Shown: positions 7,975-17,066 of the stretch, piece by piece
Numbering within the stretch: the first letter of the stretch is position 1
Layout: each line of letters starts with the position of its first letter
Assembly: GCF_900626145.1 (NCBI RefSeq)
Contig: NZ_LR130817.1
Coordinates: 1,493,657-1,557,656, forward strand
Length of the DNA stretch: 64,000 bases
Source of the DNA: Intestinimonas timonensis
Lineage (GTDB): Bacteria; Bacillota; Clostridia; Oscillospirales; Oscillospiraceae
Reading direction: 5' to 3'
Position numbers and translations under genes: made by a program
Notes under the pieces: generated by a model
What the model was told of the DNA's origin: nothing
The model's input: only the letters and a program-made list of their open reading frames with translations
The model's database searches: none

Positions 7975-8511
7975 ATGGATGGGCATCCACACCCACATTT
8001 CCCCGGCATCGGCCTTCGGAACCTGAAGTCAGCCTTCTCCGCAGCTCTGTGCGCAGCCATCTACTACCTCATCGACCGAAACCCCACCTTTGCCTGCATC
8101 GGCGCGGTATACGGCATGGGCAATGACATGGGCCACTCCTGGCAGCAGGGGGGCAACCGTCTCATCGGCACCATCATCGGCGGCTTTCTTGGGATGGGTC
8201 TGTTCTGGTTTTATCTGTTGCTGGACCCGCCCGGGGATCAGAGAGTCCTTCTCATCCCCCTCACCTTTGTGGGCGTGGTGGTCCTCATCTGTCTGGCCCA
8301 GATGTTCCGCTGGCCCACAGCGGTGCAGCCGGGGAGCGTGGTGCTGTGCATCATCCTCTTCAACACCCCGGTGGACACCTATGTAAGCTACGCCCTCAAC
8401 CGTATGGTGGATACCGGCGTAGGCGTGGTGGTCTCCATGATCATCAACTATCTCCTGCCACGGGAGCGGCTGGACCGCTGGAAGGCAGCGCTCCAGGCCC
8501 GGCGGGGCTGA
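7975..8511 (+). CDS. ArAE/FUSC-type small membrane protein
   Basis: A 178-residue protein with four to five hydrophobic segments (LKSAFSAALCAAIYYLI, LIGTIIGGFLGMGLFWFYLL, VGVVVLICLAQMF, GVGVVVSMIINYLL) separated by short loops. The pattern matches the N-terminal membrane unit of aromatic acid exporter or FUSC proteins. It lacks the long cytoplasmic part of full-length relatives. Start at ATG 7975 follows GGGGG. It converges on mtaB with a gap of 4 bp and no obvious terminator. Confidence 0.7.
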   Translation: MDGHPHPHFPGIGLRNLKSAFSAALCAAIYYLIDRNPTFACIGAVYGMGNDMGHSWQQGGNRLIGTIIGGFLGMGLFWFYLLLDPPGDQRVLLIPLTFVGVVVLICLAQMFRWPTAVQPGSVVLCIILFNTPVDTYVSYALNRMVDTGVGVVVSMIINYLLPRERLDRWKAALQARRG

Positions 8512-8515
8512 GGCC

Positions 8516-9826
8516 TCAGACCTGACCGATCAGGCTGCCCCCCTCCCGGCGCAGGATCTTCACCGCCCGCTCCACATTGTGCAGGTCCTCTCCCCGGGCA
8601 AATACCTCCACATAGTTGGGGGCATGCCCCCGCCAGAGTCCTTCCTTCTCCTCCTCAAAGAGGACGGGCAGGGTCTCTCCCACCCAGCTGTCCAGATAGA
8701 CCTCCTCCAAGTGCCGGGCCAGGGCGCCGGCCCGATGGGCCCGCTCCTCCTTCACCGCATTGGGGATCTGGTCCAGCATCTTGGCCGCCGGGGTGCCGGT
8801 GCGGCGGGAATAGGGGAAGATGTGCATGGCCGAGAAGGCGCATTTTTCCACAAAGGCCAGGGTGGCCTGGAACTCCTCCACGGTCTCCCCGGGAAAGCCC
8901 ACGATGAGATCGGTGGTGATTCCGGGGCGTTCAAAGTATTCCCGGAGTAATTTTACACTCTCATAATACCGTTCGGTATCATATTTTCGGTTCATCCGCT
9001 TCAAGACGCTGTCACAGCCCGACTGCATGGACAGGTGGAAGTGGGGACACAGGTTGGGCAGGGCCGCCGCCCGGCGGCAGAAATCAGCCGTGATGGTCCG
9101 GGGCTCCAGGGAACCCAGGCGCACCCGGGTACCCTCCGGCAGCGCCCGGCACACCGCCTCTATGAGGTCGATGAGCCCGCTCCCGTCCCGCCGCTCGGCG
9201 CCCCATGAGGAGATCTCGATGCCGGTGAGGATCACCTCCCGGTAGCCCTCCTCCCCCAGCCGCCGGCACTGCTCCTCCGCCTCCGGGATGGACAGGGAGC
9301 GGATGGGGCCTCTGGCGTAGGGGATGATGCAGTAGGTGCAGAAGTTGACGCAGCCATCCTCCACCTTCAGCATGGCCCGGGTGCGTCCCTCCAGACCGCC
9401 GGCGGGCAGCACCTCGAAGGTCCGGCGGCGCATGGCGTCATCTACCGTCATGCGGGGTCCCTCCCCGGCCAGATGGGCGGCCCGGCGGTCCTCCAGGGCT
9501 GACTCCAAATCATCCAGGAAGGCCATCCGACCGGCGGTGCCCGAGATGAGGTCCACCTCCAGCTCCTTCACCACCTCCGGAGCCGTCTGGGCGTAGCAGC
9601 CGCACACCCCGATCACGGCATCGGGATTTTCTTTTCTGGCCCGGCGGATGACCTGCCGGGATTTTTTGTCACTGACCGCCGTAACGGTGCAGGTGTTGAT
9701 GATGTAGGCATCCGCCCGCGTCTCAAAGGGGACCAGCTCATACCCCCGGGTAAGCAGTTCGGCCTCCATCGCCTGGGTCTCATATTGGTTGACTTTGCAG
9801 CCCAGGGTGTAAATGGCGATCTTCAT
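8516..9826 (-). CDS. mtaB: tRNA t6A37 methylthiotransferase MtaB
   Basis: A 436-residue MiaB/MtaB-family radical SAM enzyme. The N-terminal UPF0004 domain starts KIAIYTLGCKVNQYET with further cysteines in INTCTV and GVCGCYAQ. The radical SAM cluster motif is CVNFCTYC, and a TRAM-like C-terminus follows. The TLGCKVNQ signature favours MtaB (YqeV), which turns t6A37 into ms2t6A37 in tRNAs reading ANN codons. It is transcribed away from the HPr-like gene. Confidence 0.93.
   Translation of the reverse strand: MKIAIYTLGCKVNQYETQAMEAELLTRGYELVPFETRADAYIINTCTVTAVSDKKSRQVIRRARKENPDAVIGVCGCYAQTAPEVVKELEVDLISGTAGRMAFLDDLESALEDRRAAHLAGEGPRMTVDDAMRRRTFEVLPAGGLEGRTRAMLKVEDGCVNFCTYCIIPYARGPIRSLSIPEAEEQCRRLGEEGYREVILTGIEISSWGAERRDGSGLIDLIEAVCRALPEGTRVRLGSLEPRTITADFCRRAAALPNLCPHFHLSMQSGCDSVLKRMNRKYDTERYYESVKLLREYFERPGITTDLIVGFPGETVEEFQATLAFVEKCAFSAMHIFPYSRRTGTPAAKMLDQIPNAVKEERAHRAGALARHLEEVYLDSWVGETLPVLFEEEKEGLWRGHAPNYVEVFARGEDLHNVERAVKILRREGGSLIGQV
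8936..9000 (-). other. AT-rich patch inside mtaB
   Basis: A local AT-rich stretch within the coding sequence (CSVKLLREYFERPG region). It keeps the frame, so no break is implied. I see no separate feature. Confidence 0.3.
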
Positions 9827-9909
9827 AGTAATACCTCAACAAAAGGGGCAGATTCCGCCCCGATTTCTGGTTGAAATGGCCAAAATTATAGAGGTTCACG
9901 GGTTCTTCA

Positions 9910-9938
9910 TTGTTTTTTCCCGCCCACCTCATTATAAT
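9910..9938 (+). promoter_or_regulatory. Sigma-A promoter for the HPr-like/yfbR operon
   Basis: TTGTTT (9910-9915) and TATAAT (9933-9938) are 17 bp apart, about 40 bp before the ATG at 9978. Confidence 0.7.
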
Positions 9939-9977
9939 GAGCCTATATCATAATAACACACGTGGGGAGGAACCACA

Positions 9978-10214
9978 ATGACAAGCTTTCCTATCCAGCT
10001 CACTTCCGTCAGTGACATTAAGGCTTTTGTGGACGCCGCCAGCCGTTTGGACTGCGACGTGGACGTAATCTGCGGCCGCTATCTGGTGGACGGCAAGTCC
10101 ATCATGGGACTTTTCTCCATCGATCTCTCTGCGCCCATTCAGGTCCAGGTCCAGGGCTCCCAGGCCCAGGCCGACATTTTCAAGGGCGCCATTCAGAAAT
10201 TCCTGGTCAAGTAA
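9978..10214 (+). CDS. HPr-like protein without the phosphorylatable histidine
   Basis: The 78-residue protein matches the HPr fold in length and in the GKSIMGLFSIDL stretch around the regulatory serine (Ser46 region). The phospho-acceptor His15 segment is replaced by SVSDIKAFVDAA, and the protein has no histidine at all. It therefore cannot pass phosphate in the sugar phosphotransferase system, but it might be a serine-phosphorylated regulator like Crh. GGGAGG precedes the ATG. It is 2 nt from the yfbR gene, so the two are co-transcribed. Confidence 0.8.
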   Translation: MTSFPIQLTSVSDIKAFVDAASRLDCDVDVICGRYLVDGKSIMGLFSIDLSAPIQVQVQGSQAQADIFKGAIQKFLVK

Positions 10215-10216
10215 CC

Positions 10217-10795
10217 ATGTCCCATAACTTTTTCGCTCTGATCTCCCGGATGCGCTACATCGGCCGCTGGGGTCTCATGCGCAACACCTTCCAGGAGAAC
10301 ATTCAGGAACACTCCCACATGGTGGCCGTCCTGGCCCATGCCCTGGCGGTCATCCGCCGGGACCTCTTCGGCGGTGATCTGGACCCGGAGCACGCCGCTG
10401 TGCTGGCCCTCTACCACGACGCCCCCGAGATCCTCACCGGAGACCTGCCCACGCCGGTCAAGTACTATAACCCGGAGATCCGGGAGGCCTACCGTGAGGT
10501 GGAGGAGGTCTCCGCCCGGCGCCTGCTGTCCATGCTGCCGGATGCCCTCCGCCCTGCCTATGAGCCTCTCCTCCTGGAGGACCCGGAGAGCGAGTACCAC
10601 GCTCTGGTCAAGGCCGCCGACAAGCTCTCCGCCTACATCAAGTGCGTGGAAGAGGTCAAGGCGGGCAACACCGAGTTCCGCCAGGCGGCTGAGCAGACCT
10701 ATCACATTCTGGAGGACTCTCCCCTCCCGGAGGTGGCCTACTTCCTTGAGCACTTCCTCCCCGGCTTCAGCCTGACGCTGGATGAGCTCCAGTGA
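10217..10795 (+). CDS. yfbR: 5'-deoxynucleotidase, YfbR-like HD protein
   Basis: A 192-residue HD-domain phosphohydrolase. The metal ligands are visible in EHSHMVAVLAHAL, LYHDAPEILTGDLPTPVKY and the later KAADKLSAYIKC. YfbR removes phosphate from deoxyribonucleoside 5'-monophosphates. The EILTGDLPTPVK signature is characteristic of this group. It is second in the short-spaced HPr-like/yfbR/ACT/UPF0210 gene run. Confidence 0.88.
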   Translation: MSHNFFALISRMRYIGRWGLMRNTFQENIQEHSHMVAVLAHALAVIRRDLFGGDLDPEHAAVLALYHDAPEILTGDLPTPVKYYNPEIREAYREVEEVSARRLLSMLPDALRPAYEPLLLEDPESEYHALVKAADKLSAYIKCVEEVKAGNTEFRQAAEQTYHILEDSPLPEVAYFLEHFLPGFSLTLDELQ

Positions 10796-10832
10796 GGGCC
10801 ACCCTTTATTTTTGGAAAGGAACTGATCGTTC

Positions 10833-11102
10833 ATGAAAGCCATCGTCACCGTTCTGGGCAAGGACCAGGTGGGCATCATCGCCGCCGTATGTACTCTGTT
10901 GGCCGACAACAATGTCAACGTGCTGGATATCAGCCAGACCATCCTGCGGGAGTTCTTCACCATGACCATGCTGGTGGACGTCTCCGCCTGCAAGCTGCCC
11001 TTTACCGTGCTGTCTACCCTGCTGGAGAACGAGGGCTCCAAGCGGGGTCTGGCCATCAAGGTCCAGCGCGAGGATATTTTTGACGCCATGCACAAGATTT
11101 AA
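10833..11102 (+). CDS. ACT domain protein, UPF0237 family
   Basis: An 89-residue single ACT domain beginning MKAIVTVLGKDQVGIIAAVC, with a predicted small-ligand site near DQVGI. These proteins form regulatory dimers and are usually encoded beside a UPF0210 protein, as here with a 15-nt gap. GGAAAGGAA lies upstream of the ATG. The ligand is unknown. Confidence 0.9.
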   Translation: MKAIVTVLGKDQVGIIAAVCTLLADNNVNVLDISQTILREFFTMTMLVDVSACKLPFTVLSTLLENEGSKRGLAIKVQREDIFDAMHKI

Positions 11103-11117
11103 GGAGGTGTCCCGGCC

Positions 11118-12476
11118 ATGCTCAACAGCAAAGAGATCCTGGATACCATCAATATGATCGACCAGCAGCACCTGGACATCCGCACCATTACCATGGGCAT
11201 CTCCCTGCTGGACTGCGCAGATCCCGACGCCGAGGCCGCCTGCCGCAAGATCTACGACAAGATCTGCCGCCGGGCGGAAAAGCTGGTCTTTACCGGCGAG
11301 TCCATTGAGCGGGAGTTTGGCATTCCCATCGTCAATAAGCGCATCTCCGTTACCCCCATCGCCCTGGTGGCGGGCGCCTCTGTGACCAACGACTACGTCC
11401 CCTTTGCCGTGGCCCTGGACAAGGCGGCCAAGAACACCGGCGTCAACTTTATCGGCGGCTTCTCTGCCCTGGTGCAGAAGGGTTTTGCCGCCGGCGACCG
11501 CAAGCTCATCGAGGCCATCCCAGAAGCCCTGGCCACCACTGATCTGGTGTGCTCCTCGGTGAACGTGGGCTCCACCAAGGCCGGCATCAATATGGACGCC
11601 GTGGCTCTCATGGGCCGGACCATCAAGGCCGCCGCCGAGCGCACCGCCGACTGGGGCGGCTTCGGCTGCGCCAAGCTGGTGGTCTTCTGCAACGCCGTGG
11701 AGGACAACCCCTTCATGGCCGGCGCCTTCCACGGCGTGGGCGAGGGAGACTGCGTCATCAACGTGGGCGTCTCCGGTCCCGGCGTAGTGCACCACGCTCT
11801 GGAGAAGGTCAAGGGCCAACCCTTTGATATGGTGGCTGAGACCATCAAAAAGACCGCCTTCCGCATCACCCGCATGGGCCAGTTGGTGGCTCAGGAGGCC
11901 TCCCGCCGCCTGGATGTGCCCTTCGGCATCGTGGACCTCTCCCTGGCCCCCACTCCCGCCATCGGCGACTCGGTGGCCCGCATTCTGGAGGAGATGGGCC
12001 TGGAGGTCTGCGGCACCCACGGCACCACCGCCGCCCTGGCCCTCCTCAACGACGCCGTCAAGAAGGGCGGCGTCATGGCCTCCTCCCACGTGGGCGGCCT
12101 GTCCGGCGCCTTTATCCCCGTCTCTGAGGACGAGGGCATGATCGCGGCCGCCGCCTCCGGCGCCCTCCACCTGGACAAGCTGGAGGCCATGACCTGCGTG
12201 TGCTCCGTGGGCCTGGACATGATCGCCGTCCCCGGCGACACCACTGCCGAGACCATCTCCGCCATCATTGCCGACGAGGCGGCCATCGGCATGGTCAACT
12301 CCAAGACCACCGCCGTGCGTATCATCCCCGCCCCCGGCAAGACCGTGGGGGACACGGTGGAGTTCGGTGGGCTGCTGGGCTCCGCCCCCGTCATGCCCGT
12401 TCACCCCTTCTGCAGCGCCGAATTTATCCAGCGCGGCGGCCGCATTCCTGCCCCCATGCAGAGCCTGAAAAACTGA
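11118..12476 (+). CDS. UPF0210 (DUF711) family PFL-like protein
   Basis: The full 452-residue UPF0210 protein opens [20 protein letters not shown] and ends [10 protein letters not shown]. The family fold resembles pyruvate formate-lyase, but no enzymatic activity is established. AAGGAGGTGTC precedes the ATG, and the ACT gene lies directly upstream, the conserved pairing for this family. The last 12 codons and stop are copied again at 12634-12674 beyond a hairpin-rich insert, with only silent differences. Confidence 0.92.
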   Translation: MLNSKEILDTINMIDQQHLDIRTITMGISLLDCADPDAEAACRKIYDKICRRAEKLVFTGESIEREFGIPIVNKRISVTPIALVAGASVTNDYVPFAVALDKAAKNTGVNFIGGFSALVQKGFAAGDRKLIEAIPEALATTDLVCSSVNVGSTKAGINMDAVALMGRTIKAAAERTADWGGFGCAKLVVFCNAVEDNPFMAGAFHGVGEGDCVINVGVSGPGVVHHALEKVKGQPFDMVAETIKKTAFRITRMGQLVAQEASRRLDVPFGIVDLSLAPTPAIGDSVARILEEMGLEVCGTHGTTAALALLNDAVKKGGVMASSHVGGLSGAFIPVSEDEGMIAAAASGALHLDKLEAMTCVCSVGLDMIAVPGDTTAETISAIIADEAAIGMVNSKTTAVRIIPAPGKTVGDTVEFGGLLGSAPVMPVHPFCSAEFIQRGGRIPAPMQSLKN

Positions 12477-12633
12477 GCGGGCGGCCGCCACGACGGGCCC
12501 CATCGCAGATGGGGCGCGCCCTCAGGCGCGTACAAGCGTCTTGCGCAGCAAGACCTTGGCGCAGGCGGAATTCACTTCCGCCGAGCATGTGAAATCATCT
12601 TCGGGTCCCCACGGGGACCTGTCCCCGTGGGCC
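12477..12633 (+). mobile_element. Hairpin-rich insert after the UPF0210 gene
   Basis: This stretch of about 157 bp folds into consecutive stems: GCCCCATC/GATGGGGC, GCGCC/GGCGC, GTCTTGC/GCAAGAC, GGCGGAA with loop TTCAC and TTCCGCC, and CCCACGGGGAC/GTCCCCGTGGG at the junction with the duplicated gene end. It has no coding capacity. The order of stems, the TTCAC loop and a CGGG(G)TCCCC segment recur in the insert at 553-684, so I treat both as one element family of unknown type. Confidence 0.6.
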
Positions 12634-12674
12634 GGCCGCATCCCCGCCCCCATGCAGAGCCTGAAAAACTGAGC
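12634..12674 (+). repeat. Second copy of the UPF0210 3' end
   Basis: These 41 bp repeat 12438-12478, offset by 196 bp. Two differences (ATT/ATC and CCT/CCC) are both silent, and the stop TGA and the following GC are kept. The native terminator follows this copy, so it probably marks the ancestral gene end. Confidence 0.85.
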
Positions 12675-12689
12675 ACATCCTGTGATCTT

Positions 12690-12726
12690 TGGCCTCATCA
12701 GCGTCATGCTGATGGGGCCTTAAAAA
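12690..12726 (+). terminator. Terminator of the UPF0210 operon
   Basis: GGCCTCATCAGC pairs with GCTGATGGGGCC (one mismatch) around GTCAT. The run after the stem is mainly A, so it is weak on the plus strand. Confidence 0.5.
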
Positions 12727-12742
12727 AACGAGGAGGTATACC

Positions 12743-13267
12743 ATGGACGCCATTTTCAACCGCCGCAGTATCCGCAAATTCACCGATGAGCCCCTCACCG
12801 ACACCCAAATCGAACGGCTGCTCCGGGCCGGCATGGCCGCCGCCTGTGCAAAGAACAGCCAGAACCGTCTCTTCTTTGTCTCCAAAGGCCAGGGCAGCCT
12901 GCCCACCCTCATTCAGGTCCACCCCAACGCCTTTGCCCTGAAGACCGCCGCCGTCGCCATCACGGTATGCGCCGACCTGCGCCAGGCTGCTCAGGTCGAC
13001 CCGCTCAACCCCTGGTGGGTCCAGGACTGCGCCGCCGCCATGGAGAACATCCTGATCGAGGCCGCCGACATGGGTCTGGGCGGGCTGTGGATCGGCGTCC
13101 ACCCCGACCCCAAACGCATCGTGGCTGTCCAGACCGACCTGGCCGCTCCCAGCCACATTGTTCCCCTGGGCGTTGCCGCCCTGGGCCACCCGGACAAGGT
13201 AAAAGAGCCCACCGATCGCTTTGAAACCGACAAGGTCTTTTGGGGGACCTATCCCGTGGATGCCTAA
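12743..13267 (+). CDS. Nitroreductase family protein
   Basis: A 174-residue FMN-dependent nitroreductase-fold protein. The N-terminus MDAIFNRRSIRKFTDEPLTD is the typical FMN-phosphate-binding start, and AAAMENILIEAADMGLGGLW is the usual dimer and flavin region. The C-terminal FWGTYPVDA is short. The substrate cannot be deduced. GAGGAGG precedes the ATG and a terminator follows, so it is probably a single-gene unit. Confidence 0.88.
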   Translation: MDAIFNRRSIRKFTDEPLTDTQIERLLRAGMAAACAKNSQNRLFFVSKGQGSLPTLIQVHPNAFALKTAAVAITVCADLRQAAQVDPLNPWWVQDCAAAMENILIEAADMGLGGLWIGVHPDPKRIVAVQTDLAAPSHIVPLGVAALGHPDKVKEPTDRFETDKVFWGTYPVDA

Positions 13268-13301
13268 CATAGTTTCTTTCCATATTTTTCATTTCAGATG
13301 A

Positions 13302-13337
13302 CCCGGCAGAGATTCCTGCCGGGCCGTCTTATTTTTT
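13302..13337 (+). terminator. Rho-independent terminator after nitroreductase
   Basis: CCCGGCAG and CTGCCGGG form the stem, followed by a T-rich stretch (TCTTATTTTTT). Confidence 0.85.
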
Positions 13338-13398
13338 ATCAAAATTGGTCGAAATAGATATTGCGGTTACCAATTTTCAGTCGGGAGGCCCTGTCTGT

Positions 13399-15374
13399 AT
13401 GAAAAGTATTCAGAAAGAAATCACCTTCAATTTCCTGGCACTGGTACTGGTTGCGGCACTTCTGTGCGGAGGCGTCGGCATCGTTACCAATTTTATCAGC
13501 GCGAACAGTCTCTTGGAGCAGGAGCTCAATGCGACAGCCTCACTGGCCGCCGACCGCGTATCCTATGAGCTCACATCCTATAAAAATGTGGTAGAAGCCC
13601 TCGGTATGATGCCCCAGCTCAGCGACAGCACTGTGACCACCGCTGAAAAGAAGGAAATCGTGGACGCCTGGGTGTCTAACTATGACATGGCCCGCGGCAA
13701 TCTGCTCAATACCTCCGGCATCAGCCTTTTCGACGGCAACGACTATTCCGACCGAGAATATGTACAGAAAGCCCTTCAGGGAGAGGCATGGATCTCCACT
13801 CCCACCATCAGCAAGATCACCGGTGAGCTGTCTATCATGGTTGCGGCTCCTGTGTGGCGGGACGGCATCGCCAACAGTCAGGTCGTAGGTGTGGTGTACT
13901 TTGTTCCCCACGAGAAATTCCTCAATGATATTATGGCCACTATCCAGACCAGCAAACATGGCGGCGCCTATATGATCAGCCGTGACGGCACCACCATCGC
14001 AGACACCGAAATCGAAACTGTGGCCGTTCAGAACATTGAGACCGAGGCCCAGAGTGACCCCTCCCTCTCCGCCCTGGCTGCCATTCACGCTGACATGCGC
14101 AACGGCAACAGCGGCTGCGGTCAGTACAAGATCGATGGCATTTCAAATGTATCGGCTACGCGCCGGTCCCCGGTACCGACGATTGGAGCATTGCCGTTAC
14201 CTCCTATACGCAGGATTTCATGGGTACCACTTACCTGAGCATCATCATCATCCTCGTTCTTCTGGTCCTGGTGATCGTCATCTCCTTCCTCCTGGCGGTC
14301 CGCATCGCCCGCAGCCTCAGCGGCCCCATCCGCACCTGTGTCCAGCGTCTGGAGCTCCTCTCTCATGGCGACCTGACCACCCCCTCCCTTGAATTCAGCC
14401 GCAAGGACAAGATCGGCATTCTCTCCGACGCCACCGCCCGCATCGTATCCACTCTGAACGAGCTCTTCGGCGACATCAGCTATCTGTTGGGCGAGATGGC
14501 CCAGGGCAATTTCAAGGTGACCTCCCGGAATTATGATATTTACCAGGGCGATGTATCCGTCGTTCTGGACTCTCTGCGCAACATTAACCGGAGTCTGAGC
14601 TCCACCCTGCGTCAGATCGATACCGCCGCGGAGCAGGTCTCCACCGGCGCCGATCAGGTTTCTTCCGGTGCCCAGTCTCTGGCCCAGGGCGCCACCGAAC
14701 AGGCCAGCGCCATCGAGGAGCTGTCCGCCACCTCTACCGAGATCAACTCCGGCGCCCAGAGCAACCGTGATATGGCCAGAGCTGCCAGTGACAAAGCCAA
14801 CATGGCCGGTGCCCAGGTGGCCCTGAGCAATACCAAGATGAAGGAGCTCCAGCAGGCCATGACCGCAATTCTGGATGGTCATCAGGAGATCGGTCAGATC
14901 ATCACCGCCATTGAAAACATCGCCTTCCAGACCAATATTCTGGCCCTCAACGCTGCCGTGGAGGCCGCTCGCGCGGGCTCCAGCGGCAAGGGCTTTGCCG
15001 TGGTGGCCGACGAGGTCCGCAATCTGGCCGCCAAGTCCGACCAGGCTGCCAAGCAGACCAAAGAGCTCATTGAGCACTCCGCGGCCAACGTGGCGACCGG
15101 AAGCCAGCTCAGCCAGGAGGTCAGCGCCGCGCTGGACGAGACCGCCGCTCTCACCGGTGAGGCAGTGGGCCTCATCGATCAGGTGATGAACAATATCGTT
15201 TCCGAGGCCGAGTCCATCGCACAGATCACCGATGGCATCGAGCAGATCTCCAGCGTGGTCCAGACGAATTCCGCCACTGCCGAGGAGAGCGCCGCCGCCA
15301 GTGAGGAGCTCTCCAGCCAGGCCCAGCTCATGAAGAGTCTGGTGGACCGCTTCTCGCTCCGCGACGAGATCTGA
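13399..15374 (+). pseudogene. Methyl-accepting chemotaxis protein with one frameshift
   Basis: The first frame encodes MKSIQKEITFNF, a membrane segment and a Cache-like sensor domain up to about 14145. A second frame continues without loss of content: [19 protein letters not shown], a second membrane segment, a HAMP-like region and a full signalling domain with [19 protein letters not shown]. Restoring one A in the AAA run at 14145-14147 joins the frames. Receptors of this type control the CheA kinase. Either a real phase-off mutation or a sequence error explains the break. GGGAGG lies 11 nt before the start. Confidence 0.85.
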
Positions 15375-15434
15375 CCATTTCTTCCGCTCTCGTCCTCCGT
15401 CTCTGTTCGGTAAACGTAAATCTGCCTTCAACAG

Positions 15435-15479
15435 CGCCGGCGGCCCCAGAGGAAAGGGGCCGCCGGCGTTCTATCTTTT
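15435..15479 (+). terminator. Terminator after chemotaxis receptor
   Basis: CGCCGGCGGCCCC pairs with GGGGCCGCCGGCG around AGAGGAAA, followed by a broken T-tract. Confidence 0.75.
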
Positions 15480-15519
15480 GCTCAACCTCGCTTTTTCTCT
15501 GGCATCGGCGGACAGGCTG

Positions 15520-15528
15520 TGGTATAAT
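15520..15528 (+). promoter_or_regulatory. Extended -10 promoter for pgi
   Basis: TGGTATAAT at 15520-15528 is an extended -10 box 42 bp before the pgi start. The -35 region is weak. Confidence 0.6.
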
Positions 15529-15569
15529 GGCTCTAAAGACCACGCATCAAAATCCAGGAGGTTTTCGAT

Positions 15570-16895
15570 ATGCTGAAACTTGACCTTTCCAACGCAAGTT
15601 CCTTCCTGTCCCAGGACTACCTCTCCAGCCGCATGGAGGCCCTGGAACAGGCCCGTGTCATGCTGGCCGAGCACAATGGCCCCGGCGGTGACTTCACCGG
15701 CTGGGTCCGCCTGCCCGTGGAGTACGACAAGGAGGAGTTCGCCCGCATCCAGGCCGCCGCCAAGAAGATCCGCTCTGACTCCGACGTGCTGGTGGTCATC
15801 GGCATCGGCGGCTCCTATCTGGGCGCCCGAGCCGTCATCGAGCTACTGGGCTCCGCCGACCACAAGCTTGCTCCCAATAAGCCTGAGATTTTCTTCGCAG
15901 GCAATGGCCTGTCCACCGACGCCATGGGTGACCTCATCGACTATCTGGAGGGCAAGGACTGGTCCATCAACATCATCTCCAAGTCCGGTACCACCACCGA
16001 GCCTGCCGTGGCCTTCCGGGTCTTCAAGGGCCTGCTGGAGGAGAAGTACGGCAAGGAGGAGGCACGGAAGCGGATCTACGCCACCACCGATGCCCACAAG
16101 GGTGCCCTGAAGGGCCTGGCTGACGCTGAGGGCTATGAGGAGTTCGTGGTGCCCGACGCCGTGGGCGGCCGGTACTCCGTCCTCACTGCCGTGGGGCTGC
16201 TGCCCATCGCCGTGGCCGGCGTGGACATCGAGGCTCTGATGGCCGGCTCCGCCGAGGCCATGGACGTGCTGGCCAAGCCCGGCGCCGACAACATCGCCTG
16301 GCAGTATGCCGCCGCCCGGAACGCCCTCTATGACGCCGGCAAGTCGGTAGAGCTGCTGGTGGGCTATGAGCCCTCTTTCCGCTTCTTCGCTGAGTGGTGG
16401 AAGCAGCTTTACGGTGAGAGCGAGGGCAAGGATGGCAAGGGCCTCCTCCCCGCCAGCGTGGAGTTCACTGCCGACCTCCACTCCATGGGCCAGTACATCC
16501 AGCAGGGCCAGCGCATCCTTCTGGAGACCGTAGTGAAGTTCAGCAAGTCCCGCCGCACCATTACCATCCCCAACGACCCCGACAACGTGGACGGTCTCAA
16601 CTTCCTCAGCGGCAAGCCCCTCCAGTTCGTGGCCGAGCAGGCCATGCGTGGCACCCTGCTGGCCCACGTGGACGGCGGCGTGCCCAACCTGGTGGTGGAG
16701 GCCGACGCCCGGGACGAGCGCACCGTGGGCCAGCTCATCTACTTCTTCGAGTACGCCTGCGGCCTGAGCGGCTATCTGCTGGGCGTGAACCCCTTCGACC
16801 AGCCCGGCGTGGAGGCGTACAAGAAAAATATGTTCGCCCTCCTGGGCAAGCCCGGCTATGAGGAGCAGAAGGCCGCTCTGGAGGCCAGACTGTAA
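15570..16895 (+). CDS. pgi: Glucose-6-phosphate isomerase
   Basis: The 441-residue enzyme interconverts glucose 6-phosphate and fructose 6-phosphate in glycolysis. The phosphate-binding loops [11 protein letters not shown] and [15 protein letters not shown] and the C-terminal catalytic segment [13 protein letters not shown] are intact. Length fits the Bacillus/clostridial type. CCAGGAGG lies upstream of the ATG, and the gene forms its own unit with the promoter at 15520. Confidence 0.96.
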   Translation: MLKLDLSNASSFLSQDYLSSRMEALEQARVMLAEHNGPGGDFTGWVRLPVEYDKEEFARIQAAAKKIRSDSDVLVVIGIGGSYLGARAVIELLGSADHKLAPNKPEIFFAGNGLSTDAMGDLIDYLEGKDWSINIISKSGTTTEPAVAFRVFKGLLEEKYGKEEARKRIYATTDAHKGALKGLADAEGYEEFVVPDAVGGRYSVLTAVGLLPIAVAGVDIEALMAGSAEAMDVLAKPGADNIAWQYAAARNALYDAGKSVELLVGYEPSFRFFAEWWKQLYGESEGKDGKGLLPASVEFTADLHSMGQYIQQGQRILLETVVKFSKSRRTITIPNDPDNVDGLNFLSGKPLQFVAEQAMRGTLLAHVDGGVPNLVVEADARDERTVGQLIYFFEYACGLSGYLLGVNPFDQPGVEAYKKNMFALLGKPGYEEQKAALEARL

Positions 16896-16985
16896 GCATA
16901 CCTTTCTTCCCGGCAGGCCTGGCAGAAAAGCGCCCAAATGGAAAGGGATACCGCCGTGAATTTTTCGTGAACTTGTGTAAATGAG

Positions 16986-17014
16986 TTGAAATTTCGGCGC
17001 AAAAATGGTAACAT
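16986..17014 (+). promoter_or_regulatory. Promoter for the P-loop gene
   Basis: TTGAAA (16986-16991) and TAACAT (17009-17014) are 17 bp apart, about 50 bp before the ATG at 17067. Confidence 0.65.
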
Positions 17015-17066
17015 AGGGACATAGGCCGGAGGACCGCTCCGGCGGACAATGTAAGGAGTGATCGAT

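Noticed and set aside
9842..9862. GGGGCAGATTCCGCCCC hairpin considered as a third copy of the cassette
   Set aside because: Lacks the TTCAC loop and the neighbouring stems, and no gene-end copy lies nearby; it fits a simple hairpin in the mtaB leader.
10806..12503. Long minus-strand frame of 565 codons opposite the ACT and UPF0210 genes
   Set aside because: It is the Gly/His/Ala-rich antisense shadow of well-supported genes, typical of GC-rich DNA.
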